DNA from: an uncultured Lachnospiraceae bacterium
GTDB lineage: Bacteria > Bacillota_A > Clostridia > Lachnospirales > Lachnospiraceae
DNA: 6,208 nt
Assembly: GCA_947175285.1 (NCBI GenBank)
Contig: CAMWMM010000313.1
Span: forward strand, 1-6,208
Direction of reading: 5' to 3'
How positions within the stretch are numbered: position 1 is the first letter of the stretch; each line of letters starts with the position of its first letter. The position numbers were made by a program, and so were the translations under genes. Shown in pieces: positions 5,772 through 6,208 of this stretch. Below the pieces are notes generated by a model. It searched no databases. It worked only from the letters and a program-made list of their open reading frames with translations, and was not told the DNA's origin.

Positions 5772-5833
5772 TGACACGAAAACGTCCGTTTGTGACATTA
5801 ATAAAGCAATTTTACAAAAGAAGCCGATATAAA
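5772..5833 (+). promoter_or_regulatory. Promoter of the second response regulator with a LytTR-like direct repeat
   Basis: TGACACGAA (5772-5780) and TGACATTAA (5793-5801) agree at 7 of 9 bases and are separated by 12 bp, the spacing known for LytTR-domain sites. TCCGTTTGT (5785-5793) also fits the published-style W-M-M-G-T-T-N-R-K half-site. The likely -10 is TATAAA at 5828-5833, with a poor -35 (AGCAAT, 5805-5810) directly after the second repeat, as expected for activation. The overlapping GCCGATAT (5823-5830) is a full match to the flagellar sigma-28 (SigD) -10, but the nearest TAAA (5802-5805) is 17 bp away rather than 14-16. Confidence 0.45.
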
Positions 5834-5856
5834 CAGAGAAAGGTAAGGGTATTAAT

Positions 5857-6208
5857 ATGTTTTGTATTGCAATATGTGATGATGAAATAACGCAGTGCTG
5901 TCATATAGAGGGGATTATCAAAAAGAATTTAAACAGGATGGAAGTGCCGTATACTATTCACCAGTTTCACAGCGGAAAGGCGCTTTTGCAAGCTGTGGAG
6001 GATTTTGACATTGTTTTTCTGGACATTATGATGAGCGAGCCGGACGGGATGCAGACGGCAAAGGTTATGCGGGAGAATAAGAACTTTCAGGGAAGTTTTG
6101 TTTTTATTTCTTCGAGCAGGGAGTATGCGTTAGAAGCATTTGATGTGGACGCTGTTTCCTATCTGTTAAAGCCGGTGGATGAGAAAAAGGTAAGCAGGAT
6201 ACTGCAAA
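5857..6208 (+). CDS. Second LytTR-type response regulator, N-terminal part (cut by window end)
   Basis: The visible 117 residues form an almost complete receiver domain. It has MFCIAICDDE with Asp8-Asp9, phosphoacceptor Asp56 in FLDIMMSEPDG, Ser85 in FISSS where Thr is more usual, and Lys105 in YLLKP. The sequence parallels the first regulator (IAICDDE, FLDI, AFDV.A..YL.KP), so the two are paralogues, and a LytTR DNA-binding domain is expected beyond the window. A GHKL kinase probably follows as in the first pair. The ATG is chosen because AAGGG (5845-5849) lies seven bases before it and the receiver motif begins at once. The promoter region resembles that of the first regulator, hinting at duplication or cross-regulation. 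Confidence 0.88.
   Translation, partial: MFCIAICDDEITQCCHIEGIIKKNLNRMEVPYTIHQFHSGKALLQAVEDFDIVFLDIMMSEPDGMQTAKVMRENKNFQGSFVFISSSREYALEAFDVDAVSYLLKPVDEKKVSRILQ

Noticed and set aside
1..6208. CRISPR array, tRNA, rRNA or insertion sequence
   Set aside because: I saw no regularly spaced long repeats, tRNA cloverleaf, rRNA sequence, transposase motif or terminal inverted repeats.

Overview
The window looks like a piece of a low-to-moderate G+C, spore-forming member of the Clostridia, most likely a Lachnospiraceae-type gut Firmicute. Grounds for this are strong AGGAG-type ribosome binding sites, the C-terminus of a GerA-type spore germination protein, a Clostridia-style GH1 beta-glucosidase, and AgrA/AgrC-like LytTR and GHKL signalling pairs. 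The assignment is inferred from gene content and style, not from a marker gene.

Layout, all genes on the + strand. (1) 2-271: 3' end of a GerA-family spore germination membrane protein. (2) 382-1812: complete GH1 beta-glucosidase, preceded by a good sigma-A promoter (290-318) with a 12-bp palindrome in its spacer. (3) 1813-2145: gene-free stretch with a roughly 106-nt three-stem RNA element ending in a U-tract (1861-1966), then a promoter region for the next operon. (4) 2146-2859 and 2868-4304: a two-gene operon of a LytTR response regulator and its membrane GHKL histidine kinase, followed by a long terminator-like hairpin (4352-4402). (5) 4523-4987: an A+T-rich gene resembling Imm1-type immunity proteins, with its own promoter and a perfect 12-bp palindrome but no toxin in view. 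(6) 5186-5713: an unrecognised 175-aa Asn/Thr/Ser/Tyr-rich protein with a strong terminator (5732-5762). (7) 5857-6208: start of a second LytTR-type response regulator, cut by the window edge.

The most interesting signal is regulatory. The promoters ahead of the first response regulator, the 175-aa protein and the second response regulator share a layout: a GACAT element 33-34 bp upstream of an ATAT(A/T) -10-like element, with related CGTTT-containing sequence further upstream. The last promoter carries a 9-bp direct repeat with a 12-bp spacer, the geometry expected for LytTR-domain binding. This suggests that one or both regulators control themselves and the 175-aa protein. It is an inference from sequence pattern only.
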